Assembly (NCBI GenBank): GCA_012519925.1
Contig: JAAYPF010000205.1
Coordinates: 1-47,131 of the forward strand
DNA: 47,131 nucleotides
Direction: 5' to 3'
From: Clostridiaceae bacterium
Lineage (GTDB): Bacteria; Bacillota; Clostridia; Acetivibrionales; Acetivibrionaceae
The notes below the pieces were generated by a model that saw nothing but the letters and a program-made list of their open reading frames with translations, made no database searches and was not told where the DNA came from. The position numbers and the translations under genes were made by a program. Below, piece by piece: positions 7,325 to 16,644 of this stretch (positions are counted from its first letter, which is position 1; each line of letters starts with the position of its first letter).

Positions 7325-10300
7325 ATGATAAGATTAAGAAAAGTATTTGCGGTATTGCTGACATTGGCAATAGTTTCATCTATTAATGTAATACCTGCTT
7401 CAGCAAGCACGTTTATATATGAGAAGGAGGCTAATGCACTTTATGAGCTTGACCTTTACAAGGGAATTAACGAATCCCGGTTTGATCCTGATTTGGCAAC
7501 AGCTCTAGACAGACAAACCGGAGTTGTTATGCTTCTTAGAATGTTTGGTCAGGAAGAGGAGGCTAAAAAGCTTACGAAGGAGAAGGCAAACTCAATATTA
7601 AATAAATTCAAGGATTCGGATTCGATTGCAGACTGGTCTAAAAAGCAGGTTGCCTATGCTGTAGATAAAGGATTTGTAAAAGGTTACTCTGAGGACTCAA
7701 CCTTCAGACCATCAACGGGTTTAAACGGTAAAGCTTATTGTTCATTAATTCTTCAGCAATTAGGTTATGATGGTGATTTTCAATATGATAAGGCTGCATC
7801 AAAATTAAGCGAAATAGGTGGTTTAACTCCTATTCAAGGTAATATGTTTAATAGCGATGCTACATTGATTAAAGATTCTTTAGTAGGTATTTCATATGGA
7901 GCATTGCAGGCTAAATACAATTCAGATGGTGAAAAATTAATTAAAGTACTAATTGACAAGGGAATTGTTTCAGCCAAAAAGGCTAAAGAATTGGGGTTTG
8001 AATATGCAAAGATCGTATCAGTAGAAGCGATTAATGATATAACAGTTAATATAGGAGATTCACCTAAATTACCCACTTTCGTAAAGGCTGAATATGATGA
8101 TGGAACTAAAGAAAATGTAAGTGTAAGCTGGCCATACGTTGATACGTCAAGAACTGGGGAGCAAATTATTTCTGGAACAATAGATGGTGCTTCAGTTAAA
8201 GCCAAAGTAAAGATAATAGTTGTTCCTGATGAATTAAGGGTAGAGGCTATTTCTTCGGGAAATCTTAAAGAAGTAATTATCGAATTCAGCAAACCTGTGG
8301 ATAATGAAGATGAAGCTAAAGATAAAAAGAACTATGACGTTGATGGAAATAGTGTAATAAATGCCGAACTTTCGGAGGACAGAATGACAGTAACACTACT
8401 TCTTAAAAATGCTATTAAGCAGCAATCTGATATTGAGGTTAGTGTTGATAAAAAGGTAGGACTAGATAAAGATGCTGTATTGTATATTGATAATGTAAAA
8501 GATGTTGATATTCCTGAAGTTGTTGATGTTGTTGCAGTGGGTAACGGTCTTGTAAAAGTTACCTTTAGTGAGCCGGTACAAAATGCTACAAATCTTTCGA
8601 GTTATGCAATTGATAAAAGGCTTTTTAGTGCAACACAACTGAGCTTGTCAGATAACGAGAAAACAATAAATATTAATTTGACTAAGCGTTTATCTTCTGG
8701 CTCCCATAAGCTAACTGTTAAAGATAAAATAAATGACTATGCAGGGTACATGGTTGAAGATAATGAAATAAGCTTTACAGTTGAAGATGATGACGAAGCA
8801 CCTACGGCTAAAATTAAGAGTGCCACCCAGACCAAAGTGGTGGTAAAGTTTAGTGAGGAAATTGCAAAGCCTGAATTGAGAAAAGTGGATACAAATGCTG
8901 GGGCAAAGGTGGAAAGCATTGAATTAGACAAGGATAATATGACCTTAACAATTTATTTTGATGTTGAGAATGCTTTACCCGCATCGGGATGTAATATAAT
9001 TATTGAAGACGTTAGTGATTTTAGTGGAAATTCAAAGGACATAAAACTTCCTGTGACACCAGATTATGATGTAACAAGACCTGAGTATGTTGGATATTCA
9101 ATAGAGAATCAAAGAGAAATAGTACTTGAATTCTCCGAAGAAGTATTCTCTAAGTATGGTAAATTCAAACTTACAGACAGCGATGATGATAGTATAGATT
9201 TGTCAAGTGCAGAGTATTATAGAAATGATGATGGTGAGCCTGTAAAGACAAAGTTAGTTATTAGGAGAGCAGATGGTGAGAAGTTCGAATCAGGTAAGTA
9301 TGAGCTGTTGATCCGCGAAGTTACAGATTTAAATCCTTTAAAGAATGAAATTATTGAAAAAACTGTAAACATAAATGTTGCAGACAACACTCCACCAATT
9401 ATTTCAAGCGTATATATTAATAATGATGATAATCAAGTCTTTATTAAGTTCAATGAAGATGTAGACGAAAATTCAGTTACAGAGTATTCAAATTATTACT
9501 ATATAGTTAATAGTATAGCAAGCAAACTAGAAAAGAATGCTATGAAGATAGAGTTATTGTCCGATGATCAAACAGTATGTATTACCTTCTCAAAGGATAA
9601 GGATGATTATAAGGACAAAGAGGCTGTGTCGGTAAGTGAGATTTCACGTATTCAGGTAGAAGGAGTTAAAGATACAAAAGGTAATGAGATGAGAGCACAA
9701 AGTGTTTCAAGTAAGGATTTTAAATCAGATAATAGTACTGCTCCGGAAATAATTTCTGCTGCTGTAACCGATAAAAACACAATAGTTTTGAAAATTAAGG
9801 GGTCAATAAATCCTGCTACATTAGAACCGGATGATTTTTATATTACAGCAGGAAAAAACGATAGAGGCCACGATATAGTGATAACAGCATGGGATGCATA
9901 CTATGACTCCGATAAGAGTGAAATTACATTATCTGTTAATGCAGATATTGAATCTAATGGTACCTTTAATGGAAAGTCTCTTTATTTGGGATTAGAAGAT
10001 AGAGAAGATGTAGATACAGAAAATACTTTTAAACAAAAATTAACTATAGCATCTCCAATTAAAGTAAATGAAGACTTTAAGCCAGTTGCTAAGTCAATAG
10101 CTTCTGCACAATACGAAAGAGGTGTAGGAACTCTAGTGTTCATTGAATTGTCGGAAAATTTGAGACTTAATAATGGAGATCAACTCAATCAAAATGATTC
10201 ACTACAATTTAGGGTTAAGATTGACGGTAAAACAGTAGATGCAAAAATATACTACTACCATGCCGAAGGTAAGGATAATAAGGATACTGATGTAGATGAA

Positions 10301-10447
10301 ACTTCTGCAAGATTCAAGTTTGTAATGGAGGAAAATTATAGAGGCGACCAAGTTCAAGTCATATTCTATAGAGCGTCTAAAGCTACAATCACAGATTATT
10401 CGGGTAATGCACTTGATGACTTTGATTTTAAACAGACGGTTGAGTAA
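7325..10447 (+). CDS. Second S-layer-type protein, paralogue of the upstream gene
   Basis: Seen: 1040 residues, a signal peptide (cleavage near ASA, residue 27), the same degenerate SLH triplet (TALDRQTGVVMLLRMFGQEE, ADWSKKQVAYAVDKGFVKGY), the same Big_4-like domain and the same Ig-like module order as its neighbour. Identity is high in the SLH part and falls toward the C-terminus, where the surface would be exposed. Codon use is less biased than in the first copy, suggesting lower expression. It has an AGAGGTAGAGG ribosome site but no visible promoter, so it may be transcribed by read-through of the 7254-7287 terminator. Role: probably a minor or alternative lattice subunit anchored to the wall. 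Functional difference from the first copy is unknown. Confidence 0.83.
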   Translation: MIRLRKVFAVLLTLAIVSSINVIPASASTFIYEKEANALYELDLYKGINESRFDPDLATALDRQTGVVMLLRMFGQEEEAKKLTKEKANSILNKFKDSDSIADWSKKQVAYAVDKGFVKGYSEDSTFRPSTGLNGKAYCSLILQQLGYDGDFQYDKAASKLSEIGGLTPIQGNMFNSDATLIKDSLVGISYGALQAKYNSDGEKLIKVLIDKGIVSAKKAKELGFEYAKIVSVEAINDITVNIGDSPKLPTFVKAEYDDGTKENVSVSWPYVDTSRTGEQIISGTIDGASVKAKVKIIVVPDELRVEAISSGNLKEVIIEFSKPVDNEDEAKDKKNYDVDGNSVINAELSEDRMTVTLLLKNAIKQQSDIEVSVDKKVGLDKDAVLYIDNVKDVDIPEVVDVVAVGNGLVKVTFSEPVQNATNLSSYAIDKRLFSATQLSLSDNEKTININLTKRLSSGSHKLTVKDKINDYAGYMVEDNEISFTVEDDDEAPTAKIKSATQTKVVVKFSEEIAKPELRKVDTNAGAKVESIELDKDNMTLTIYFDVENALPASGCNIIIEDVSDFSGNSKDIKLPVTPDYDVTRPEYVGYSIENQREIVLEFSEEVFSKYGKFKLTDSDDDSIDLSSAEYYRNDDGEPVKTKLVIRRADGEKFESGKYELLIREVTDLNPLKNEIIEKTVNINVADNTPPIISSVYINNDDNQVFIKFNEDVDENSVTEYSNYYYIVNSIASKLEKNAMKIELLSDDQTVCITFSKDKDDYKDKEAVSVSEISRIQVEGVKDTKGNEMRAQSVSSKDFKSDNSTAPEIISAAVTDKNTIVLKIKGSINPATLEPDDFYITAGKNDRGHDIVITAWDAYYDSDKSEITLSVNADIESNGTFNGKSLYLGLEDREDVDTENTFKQKLTIASPIKVNEDFKPVAKSIASAQYERGVGTLVFIELSENLRLNNGDQLNQNDSLQFRVKIDGKTVDAKIYYYHAEGKDNKDTDVDETSARFKFVMEENYRGDQVQVIFYRASKATITDYSGNALDDFDFKQTVE

Positions 10448-10452
10448 ATGAT

Positions 10453-10482
10453 ACTGGTGGGGGTAACCCCACCAGTTTTTTG
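10453..10482 (+). terminator. Intrinsic terminator after the second S-layer gene
   Basis: ACTGGTGGGG (10453-10462) and CCCCACCAGT (10467-10476) form a perfect stem followed by TTTTTT. It is a clear sequence relative of the terminator after the first copy (both start ACTGGT and end ACCAGTTTTTT). Confidence 0.95.
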
Positions 10483-10653
10483 GTAGTAGCTAATAATACC
10501 TCAGATATGATATATAAGATGACTTAGCTTATAGTAAATAAACCTTCAGTAATTATCCAAAAATAGTGAGTGGAAGCAAAAGCACCATATTTATTATTGC
10601 TTTTATTACAGCTGATAAAATGCTAAAATTAGTAAATTTAGTAGTATTTATAA

Positions 10654-10682
10654 TTGACATGCTTATAGTATTTATGTAAAAT
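10654..10682 (+). promoter_or_regulatory. Promoter of the polysaccharide operon
   Basis: TTGACA (10654-10659), 17-nt spacer, TAAAAT (10677-10682). It is the only strong promoter-like sequence before the Wzz-like gene. The start site would fall near 10689, leaving a leader of about 90 nt. Confidence 0.75.
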
Positions 10683-10688
10683 TAAGCT

Positions 10689-10729
10689 GTTCATATTATG
10701 AACAAATTAATTTATATGCAATTCATATA
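10689..10729. promoter_or_regulatory. Two dyads just after the polysaccharide promoter, possible operators
   Basis: GTTCATATTATGAAC (10689-10703) is a perfect 6-bp dyad with a 3-nt centre lying on the expected transcription start. TATATG-CAATT-CATATA (10713-10729) is a second dyad 10 nt further. A winged-helix EPS regulator is encoded second in the operon and could bind here. They might also act as RNA hairpins. Confidence 0.45.
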
Positions 10730-10777
10730 AAGAGATGCGGGTTAAATTATATAAATAGATTATATGGGGGTTAGATA

Positions 10778-12055
10778 ATGGACGAACTAAGCTTGGTTGA
10801 AATTATCCGAATTTTGGTTAAAGGGAAGAAGATTATATCTTTAGTTACTGCCGTTTGTTTATTAGTTACTGTGATTATAGTTTTTTTTATGATGGATCCA
10901 ATATATGAGTCTCAGACCATGCTAATGATATCTCCAATTACAAATGCAGTGGTTAAAGAAGATGATAATAATTTTAGTGGACTAGTTTCGACTTTGTCAC
11001 AATATCCACAGATGACAATAGATACTTACAGGGAGCAAGTAAAAGCACCCGTTATACTGCAGTATTTGAGAAAAGAGCTTGATATGGAAGATGTTCCTTT
11101 GAGTGCCATTGCAAATAAAATAACTGTAAGAGCTATTGATAAGACAAATTTGATAACTATAGGTGTAAGAGACACGAATCCTGATCAAGCTGCAAAAATA
11201 GCAAATTTAGTAAGTAATAAGTTTACGGAATTTGTTTCTAGTACAAATAAAAAACAGGCTGAAAATTCTGCAAAGTTTATACAAGAGCAAATGGAAAAAG
11301 AAAAAATAAATATGGAAGATTCATCAAAAAAGCTTGAGGAATTTTTAGCAAAGCCTAGAGGACCTCAGGAGCTTCGTTTGGAATTAGATGGAAAGCTAAG
11401 TAAGATCACTGAATTTAAAACAACTGTAGCACAAGTTAAGGTTGATGTTCAAGCAGCAAAGTCATCATTAAGTCATGCAAAGAATTTATTGAATAGTACT
11501 CCTAAAACTATGGTTACAAGTAAAACCCTGGTTAATAATGATTTGTTGAGTGATTTAATAAAAGAAAAGACAGGATTAAGTACTTTAGATATTTCCAAGT
11601 TAAAGTTAACAGATGAAGAAATAAATGAAGTATATGTTGCTTTATCAGCATCAGTTAATGAGCTGGAACTTGAAGTGTCTTCTCTTACTGCTCAAGGCGA
11701 GAGTTTGGAAAAAGAAATCACAGTGCTTCAAAAAGAAATTGAGATGTTGCAATCTGAGCTTGCATCAAAACAACAAGAATATGATTTGTTGCAACATGAA
11801 TTGGATTTGAATAGACAGACTTACGATGCGTATCAGGCTAAATATAAAGAAGCTATGATAAAAGAATCTGCTGAAATTGGAAAATCCAGTATATTAATTG
11901 TATCTGAGGCAATTGCACCAAAGAGTCCTGTTGCTCCTAGAAAAATCCTGATTTCAGGCATAAGTGCACTAGTAGGGTTTTTATTAGGCTTTGGGTTCGT
12001 GTTTATTAATGATTATATGGGAAAGAACAAAGAGATATCGTCTATAAAAGTCTGA
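10778..12055 (+). CDS. Wzz/GumC-type polysaccharide chain-length protein
   Basis: Seen: 425 residues. An N-terminal amphipathic segment and membrane helix (about 17-37), a short conserved region after it (PIYESQTMLMISP), a long helical coiled-coil stretch (about 155-360), then a proline-rich SPVAPRK motif and second membrane helix (about 390-413). This is the standard layout of polysaccharide co-polymerases. Known: they set glycan chain length or couple polymerase to export at the membrane. No tyrosine kinase domain is attached, and no CpsD/YwqD-type kinase is in the window, unlike many Firmicute EPS operons. It is the first gene of the operon, behind the 10654 promoter and 19 nt ahead of the regulator gene. 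Confidence 0.88.
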   Translation: MDELSLVEIIRILVKGKKIISLVTAVCLLVTVIIVFFMMDPIYESQTMLMISPITNAVVKEDDNNFSGLVSTLSQYPQMTIDTYREQVKAPVILQYLRKELDMEDVPLSAIANKITVRAIDKTNLITIGVRDTNPDQAAKIANLVSNKFTEFVSSTNKKQAENSAKFIQEQMEKEKINMEDSSKKLEEFLAKPRGPQELRLELDGKLSKITEFKTTVAQVKVDVQAAKSSLSHAKNLLNSTPKTMVTSKTLVNNDLLSDLIKEKTGLSTLDISKLKLTDEEINEVYVALSASVNELELEVSSLTAQGESLEKEITVLQKEIEMLQSELASKQQEYDLLQHELDLNRQTYDAYQAKYKEAMIKESAEIGKSSILIVSEAIAPKSPVAPRKILISGISALVGFLLGFGFVFINDYMGKNKEISSIKV

Positions 12056-12079
12056 TACTAATATTAAGGAAAGATGATA

Positions 12080-12595
12080 ATGGATAAAGAATTAATTCTA
12101 TTAAGAGAGATACATTTAAATCCTACAATGACACAACGTGATATGGCAAAGGTATTAGGATTATCTTTAGGTAGTGTTAACGATCTTCTTAAAAGAATGG
12201 TCAAAATAGGAGCAATAAAAATTGAGAAAATATCACAAAAGAGAATAATATACCAATTAACATCCTTGGGTTTTTCTCAAAAGGCTGAAGGAACTTATAA
12301 ATATATATCTGAGTTATATAAGTATTTAAAAGATTTAAGTAAAAATATAGACAATTTATTAAATAGTATAAATGACGATAGTATAGTAGTTTTATTTGGT
12401 AATGATGATGTATTTGATATAATAAAAATGACACTTGATAAAAGTGGAAGACAGTACATTACAGCTGTAAGTTATGAGGAAATAGAAGCACTTTCAGAGA
12501 AGGATAAATTATTGTTTATTGTATGGCAACCGGAAAATATTAAAATACTGAATTATGGTGAATATAACTGTATAGACCTATTAAACTGCATTTAA
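12080..12595 (+). CDS. MarR-type EPS-associated winged-helix regulator
   Basis: Seen: a winged helix in about the first 75 residues (NPTMTQRDMAKVLGLSLGSV, then NDLLKRMVKIGAIKIEK), a linker helix, and a C-terminal domain of unknown fold (VVLFGNDDVFDIIKMTL). The ATG at 12080 is preferred over the in-frame ATG at 12074 because AAGGA (12066-12070) is at correct distance only from the former. Known: small MarR-like regulators of this kind recur in O-antigen and EPS loci, often near the start. Inferred: local control of the operon, perhaps through the dyads at 10689-10729. The C-terminal half is longer than in usual EPS MarR proteins and might sense a metabolite. Confidence 0.75.
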   Translation: MDKELILLREIHLNPTMTQRDMAKVLGLSLGSVNDLLKRMVKIGAIKIEKISQKRIIYQLTSLGFSQKAEGTYKYISELYKYLKDLSKNIDNLLNSINDDSIVVLFGNDDVFDIIKMTLDKSGRQYITAVSYEEIEALSEKDKLLFIVWQPENIKILNYGEYNCIDLLNCI

Positions 12596-12628
12596 TCATT
12601 TGAAATAATGAATTGTGAGGAGAAAAAA

Positions 12629-15600
12629 ATGAGTAAAGCATCAAAAGTAATAGCGGCTAAGAAATCTAACAAAAATATTGGAGATACAGGATATCTTAAA
12701 ACTATTAGAATTTTACTGTTATTTGGAATTTTGTTTGTAATATTCTATACACCATTTTTAAGGGGTCTTTATTTTGAATCAGAGCAGCTTTTTACAGAGA
12801 TTGTTCTTCTGTCAATATTTATATTGTTTTGGGTGCATAAATGGCTTAAAAAGGATACATCTTTTATAAAAACTCCTATTGAATATGCATCTTTGGGATT
12901 GGTTCTTGCATATCTATTGACAACATTTACAGCAGTTAATCAAAGATTGGCTGTGTCGGAATTTTTGAAATATGCAATGTATTTTATTGTTTTTATAATG
13001 TTGTCTGATTTAGTTAAAAGTGAAAAAGAAAAAGCATACGTACTTTGGGCAATTGTAGCATCAGCTTTTGGTGTTTGTATTATTGGGATTGATAGCGTTG
13101 CCGGGGGCAAGATTGTCAATATTTTTAATGCGATGTTTAAGTCAGTTAATATAAATTTTAGTTTTTTTGGATTGTACGTTGATGGTAGGATACATTCTAC
13201 AATGCAGTATCCAAACGCTTTGGCCTCTTATTTGATAGCGGCGTTTTTTATATCAATGGCTCTTTCATTAACAGCTAAGAAGTGGTGGGTTAGAGGCATA
13301 GCTAGTTCAATAGGTTTTGTTTTGCTTACAACATTTATATTTACATTAAGTAGGGGAGCATATATTTTATTATTATTGGCATTGCCTTTGTATTTGTTGC
13401 TACTTCCTAAGGGAACTAAGGCAAGAGGCGTTTATTGTTTGGTGACATTACTTGGTATTACAGTACCTCTTGCAATACTATTATCTAAGACTATTAACAA
13501 TGCATCTGGAAATAAGTCTTTAGTCTGGCTATTAGTTTTATTTGGAGCTTTAATGGCATTTTTTGTGAGATATACAGATGAAATTGCTGCGAAACTTTTA
13601 AATAAAATCAAATTAAGTGTTGCGGTTATTGGTTCATCAGTTTTGGTAGTAATTGTTGCAGTTGGGTTGGTTTTCATTTTTAATGCTTCTTTACCCTTGG
13701 AATTAAATCATGCTATAGATGAGAAGGATGAATTTAAAGGTAAAACTAAGACTGTTGCGTTAGAAAGTAATAAGAAATACAATCTTGTTTTTGAAGTAGA
13801 AGCAAAGGCAGAAAATGAAAAAGCGGAATATGCGTATATGGTGTATATGAAGACTAAAAACGAAACATCAATATCTTCAGTAGGTGAAGTTGTTTTAATA
13901 GATAGAAAATTTAATTCTACAAACGGAATTGAGAAAAAGCAAATTGAATTTGAATTACCTGAAAGTAGCGAAATAGTAAGTGTAACATTTCAAAATTATT
14001 ATGCAGGTACAAGTGCAACATTTTATGAAGCAAAAATCTATGAGGCAGATAGTGGTAAAGAAAAAAGGAATATTATTTTAAAACATAAGTATTCGTTCGC
14101 AGAATCAATATTATCCAGATTTGAAAATATTACAGCAGATAAAAGCTATAATACTAGGATTATGTTTATAAAGGATGGGCTTAAGATATTTAAAGATTGG
14201 TGGTTGATAGGTGCCGGTGGTGGAGCATGGAGCTTACTTAACTTTAAATATCAATCATTTTTGTATTGGTCTACACAAACTCATAATTACTTCTTGCAAG
14301 TAATGGTAGAGACGGGCTTGATTGGAATATTATTCTTGATGTTGCTGTGTATATTTATAGTTATAGGTTTTATAAGGCTTATGAAAAACCGCCTTGATAA
14401 CTCAAATAATAGTATTTATAGCATATCTGCGTTTACTGCTATAATTCTATTGTTTCTACATTCGGCTATGGACTTTGATTTTTCATTGTCAGCTATTTAT
14501 TTATTAGCTTGGCAGCTAATTGCGTTGCTTAATGTAGATGTTAGAAGAGAATTTTCGGAAGTGGAAGGTGGCTCAAAGCTTAATAAAAGTGTAAAGGCAA
14601 AAGTTGGGAGTAAATTATCGATTGTAAATTTTGGTTATATTTTAAAAAAAGGCTTGAATGTATATCCAGTGATTATGATAATAATATCTGCAGTGGTTTT
14701 GATATGGCCTATTTTGTTTATGAGGGCAAGCGTGTATGCACAAAGAGCTTTGGAGAGTTATAAGGAATCTGATCTAGATAAGGCAATAGAGTTTATGGAT
14801 AGTGCAATAGAATTAGATTATCTTAATACAGAATATATTACAGGATATACACCCATTAGTTCTAAGCCTGAAATTAGATTAGGCTATATCGATTTGTTAA
14901 TCAAGAAACTTGAAAGTGATTCAAAAAATTTAAGTCAAAGTAAAGATTCTGAGGATCAATTAGTATTGAAAAATTATTTGGCCAATGCACAAAGGTTGGC
15001 TAAAAGGGCAGAAAAACAGGCTAAATATAATTCTAGTCTTGCATTGAACTTAGGTATATATTATTTGAATACAAGTGAGAAAGAAAAGGGAATTGACTAT
15101 ATAAATAAGTCAGTAGAATTAAAACCTTTAGTTCCAGCGCAATGGCAGTATAAAGCTAATGCTTTATATGCAACGGCTTTATACTACTATCAGCAAGACA
15201 ATAAACAAAAAGGATTGGAGTGCCTTGAAAAAGTATTAGGAATAATTGATGAAGCAAAAAAGGTAAACGAATATAATTTGTTACCGTTTAAATTTAATGA
15301 AGAAACTCAGATATATATAGAGAAAGCTTATCAATATAAAACTCAGTCAAATATAAATAATTTTGTATTTCAAAGTATATTTGAAATGGATGTGGATAAC
15401 GACAATATACCAGATCAGTGGACAATTAACAACAAGACAATTATGGACAATGAATTAAACAATGGTATATATACAATTGAAAGAAAAAATAAAAATATAA
15501 CTCTTTGTATTTATACAAGAAGTATAGAACTTGAAGAAGGAAGTACGTATAGAGTTGAAGTGGAGCTCGATAATTCAAATAATATTGAATATATTCCATT

Positions 15601-15766
15601 TCAAATTGTTGGAGTAACTGAAATTGAACATTTGAATCCAAATAACAGTATTTTTTCATCAGAGTTTACAGTATCTAAGATAAGTGAAAATATGAAGTTA
15701 GCTATATATGTTGAAGACAAATATGATATTAAAAATGTTAAGATAATAAAGAACGATGGTGTATAA
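12629..15766 (+). CDS. O-antigen polymerase/ligase-like membrane protein with TPR and C-terminal beta domain
   Basis: Seen: about 1045 residues from the ATG at 12629, which has GTGAGGAGA before it; the in-frame ATG at 12608 lies upstream of that site. Multiple membrane helices fill the first 620 residues or so, interrupted by a large soluble loop (about 355-490). The Wzy_C signature is near residues 535-580 (WWLIGAGGGAWSL, TQTHNYFLQVMVETGLIG). A last helix near 685-705 is followed by helical repeats typical of TPRs (about 715-900). The C-terminal stretch has a DVDNDNIPDQW motif, like Ca-binding loops. Known: WaaL/Wzy-family proteins either polymerise glycan repeats or transfer them to lipid or protein. 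Gram-positive S-layer ligases such as Geobacillus WsfB combine this domain with TPRs. Inferred: polymerase or ligase for the locus glycan, with outward-facing TPRs to bind an acceptor. Confidence 0.82.
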   Translation: MSKASKVIAAKKSNKNIGDTGYLKTIRILLLFGILFVIFYTPFLRGLYFESEQLFTEIVLLSIFILFWVHKWLKKDTSFIKTPIEYASLGLVLAYLLTTFTAVNQRLAVSEFLKYAMYFIVFIMLSDLVKSEKEKAYVLWAIVASAFGVCIIGIDSVAGGKIVNIFNAMFKSVNINFSFFGLYVDGRIHSTMQYPNALASYLIAAFFISMALSLTAKKWWVRGIASSIGFVLLTTFIFTLSRGAYILLLLALPLYLLLLPKGTKARGVYCLVTLLGITVPLAILLSKTINNASGNKSLVWLLVLFGALMAFFVRYTDEIAAKLLNKIKLSVAVIGSSVLVVIVAVGLVFIFNASLPLELNHAIDEKDEFKGKTKTVALESNKKYNLVFEVEAKAENEKAEYAYMVYMKTKNETSISSVGEVVLIDRKFNSTNGIEKKQIEFELPESSEIVSVTFQNYYAGTSATFYEAKIYEADSGKEKRNIILKHKYSFAESILSRFENITADKSYNTRIMFIKDGLKIFKDWWLIGAGGGAWSLLNFKYQSFLYWSTQTHNYFLQVMVETGLIGILFLMLLCIFIVIGFIRLMKNRLDNSNNSIYSISAFTAIILLFLHSAMDFDFSLSAIYLLAWQLIALLNVDVRREFSEVEGGSKLNKSVKAKVGSKLSIVNFGYILKKGLNVYPVIMIIISAVVLIWPILFMRASVYAQRALESYKESDLDKAIEFMDSAIELDYLNTEYITGYTPISSKPEIRLGYIDLLIKKLESDSKNLSQSKDSEDQLVLKNYLANAQRLAKRAEKQAKYNSSLALNLGIYYLNTSEKEKGIDYINKSVELKPLVPAQWQYKANALYATALYYYQQDNKQKGLECLEKVLGIIDEAKKVNEYNLLPFKFNEETQIYIEKAYQYKTQSNINNFVFQSIFEMDVDNDNIPDQWTINNKTIMDNELNNGIYTIERKNKNITLCIYTRSIELEEGSTYRVEVELDNSNNIEYIPFQIVGVTEIEHLNPNNSIFSSEFTVSKISENMKLAIYVEDKYDIKNVKIIKNDGV

Positions 15767-15796
15767 AGTTAATTAGTTTTTGGGATTTATCTAATG

Positions 15797-15824
15797 TTGA
15801 CAATAAAGTTTTGGTATGTAATAA
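15797..15824 (+). promoter_or_regulatory. Candidate internal promoter before the sugar transferase
   Basis: TTGACA (15797-15802), 16-nt spacer, TAATAA (15819-15824). A second TTGACA at 15940 has no good -10 before the gene. The 221-nt gap before the sugar transferase start is otherwise empty. Confidence 0.45.
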
Positions 15825-15987
15825 TTCTTATTATAAAATTTAAATATAAAGACAAAAAAAGTAATTGCAGATACTTGATTGCTTAGATAGGTTACTGTAT
15901 TTGTTTAGCATAAACTTTGATGTTTAACTATACTGTACGTTGACAAAAAAGTAAATTACTTTGTGTAAAACAGGGGGAGTAACCAAA

Positions 15988-16644
15988 ATGGTTTATCTAA
16001 AAATTAAAAGATTTATCGACATTATTTTGTCCTTAACGGGTCTTATTATATTGTCTCCTGTTTTTATCATCCTCATTATTGCGATCAAACTTGATTCAAA
16101 GGGACCTATTTTCTTTAAGCAAAAAAGAGTGGGTATTCATAATAATTATTTTTATATTTTGAAGTTTAGAACAATGCGAGTTGATACTCCTAAGGATATT
16201 CCCACACATCTTTTGGAGAATCCAGATCAATGGATAACCAAGGTGGGTTATATTTTGAGGAAGACTTCACTAGATGAACTTCCTCAGATTATAAATATAT
16301 TTAAAGGTGAGATGAGTGTCATAGGACCTAGACCAGCACTTTGGAATCAGTATGACCTGATTGAAGAAAGAGAGAAGTATGGTGCAAACGATGTACCGGT
16401 TGGGCTTACTGGTTGGGCACAGATTAATGGCAGAGATGAGCTGTCTATTGAAGCTAAAGCAAAGCTGGATGGAGAATATGCTAAGAAAATAGGTTTTTGG
16501 ATGGATTTGAGATGCTTCTTTGGGACAATAGTTTCAGTGTTACGTTCAGATGGAGTTGTTGAAGGTGGAACTGGAAAGATTGACAAGAAGCAAATAACAG
16601 CTGGAACTATGTCAAGAAAAACCAAGGAGACGATATCGAAATGA
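15988..16644 (+). CDS. Initiating polyprenyl-phosphate sugar-1-phosphate transferase
   Basis: Seen: 218 residues from the ATG at 15988, which has GGGGGAG at 15972-15978. One N-terminal hydrophobic hairpin helix (about 10-32) precedes the catalytic block. Bacterial sugar transferase motifs are clear: IFFKQKRVG, ILKFRTMR, SLDELPQIINIFKGEMSVIG, PRPALW and GLTGWAQINGRDELS. Known: this small monotopic class (PF02397) moves a sugar-1-phosphate from a UDP-sugar to undecaprenyl phosphate on the inner face, starting the repeat unit. The likely donor is a UDP-6-deoxy-HexNAc such as QuiNAc or diNAcBac, because a SDR and a CapD-type dehydratase are in the same locus, but the specificity is not readable. 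It overlaps the next gene by four bases (ATGA). Confidence 0.93.
   Translation: MVYLKIKRFIDIILSLTGLIILSPVFIILIIAIKLDSKGPIFFKQKRVGIHNNYFYILKFRTMRVDTPKDIPTHLLENPDQWITKVGYILRKTSLDELPQIINIFKGEMSVIGPRPALWNQYDLIEEREKYGANDVPVGLTGWAQINGRDELSIEAKAKLDGEYAKKIGFWMDLRCFFGTIVSVLRSDGVVEGGTGKIDKKQITAGTMSRKTKETISK

Larger units (their letters stand above)
10483..10777 (+). other. Intergenic region between S-layer genes and polysaccharide locus
   Basis: No gene is seen. The first part (10483-10650) is AT-rich, with only a weak AAAAGC/GCTTTT inverted repeat near 10580-10610. The second part carries the locus promoter and two dyads, described separately. Confidence 0.6.

Noticed and set aside
7834-8292. 152-codon open frame on the minus strand inside the second S-layer gene
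   Set aside because: It lies wholly inside a well-supported coding region, has no ribosome site, and its composition (Ser/Thr/Ile/Leu rich) is that expected from reading biased codons backwards. The other minus-strand frames inside the S-layer genes were rejected on the same grounds.
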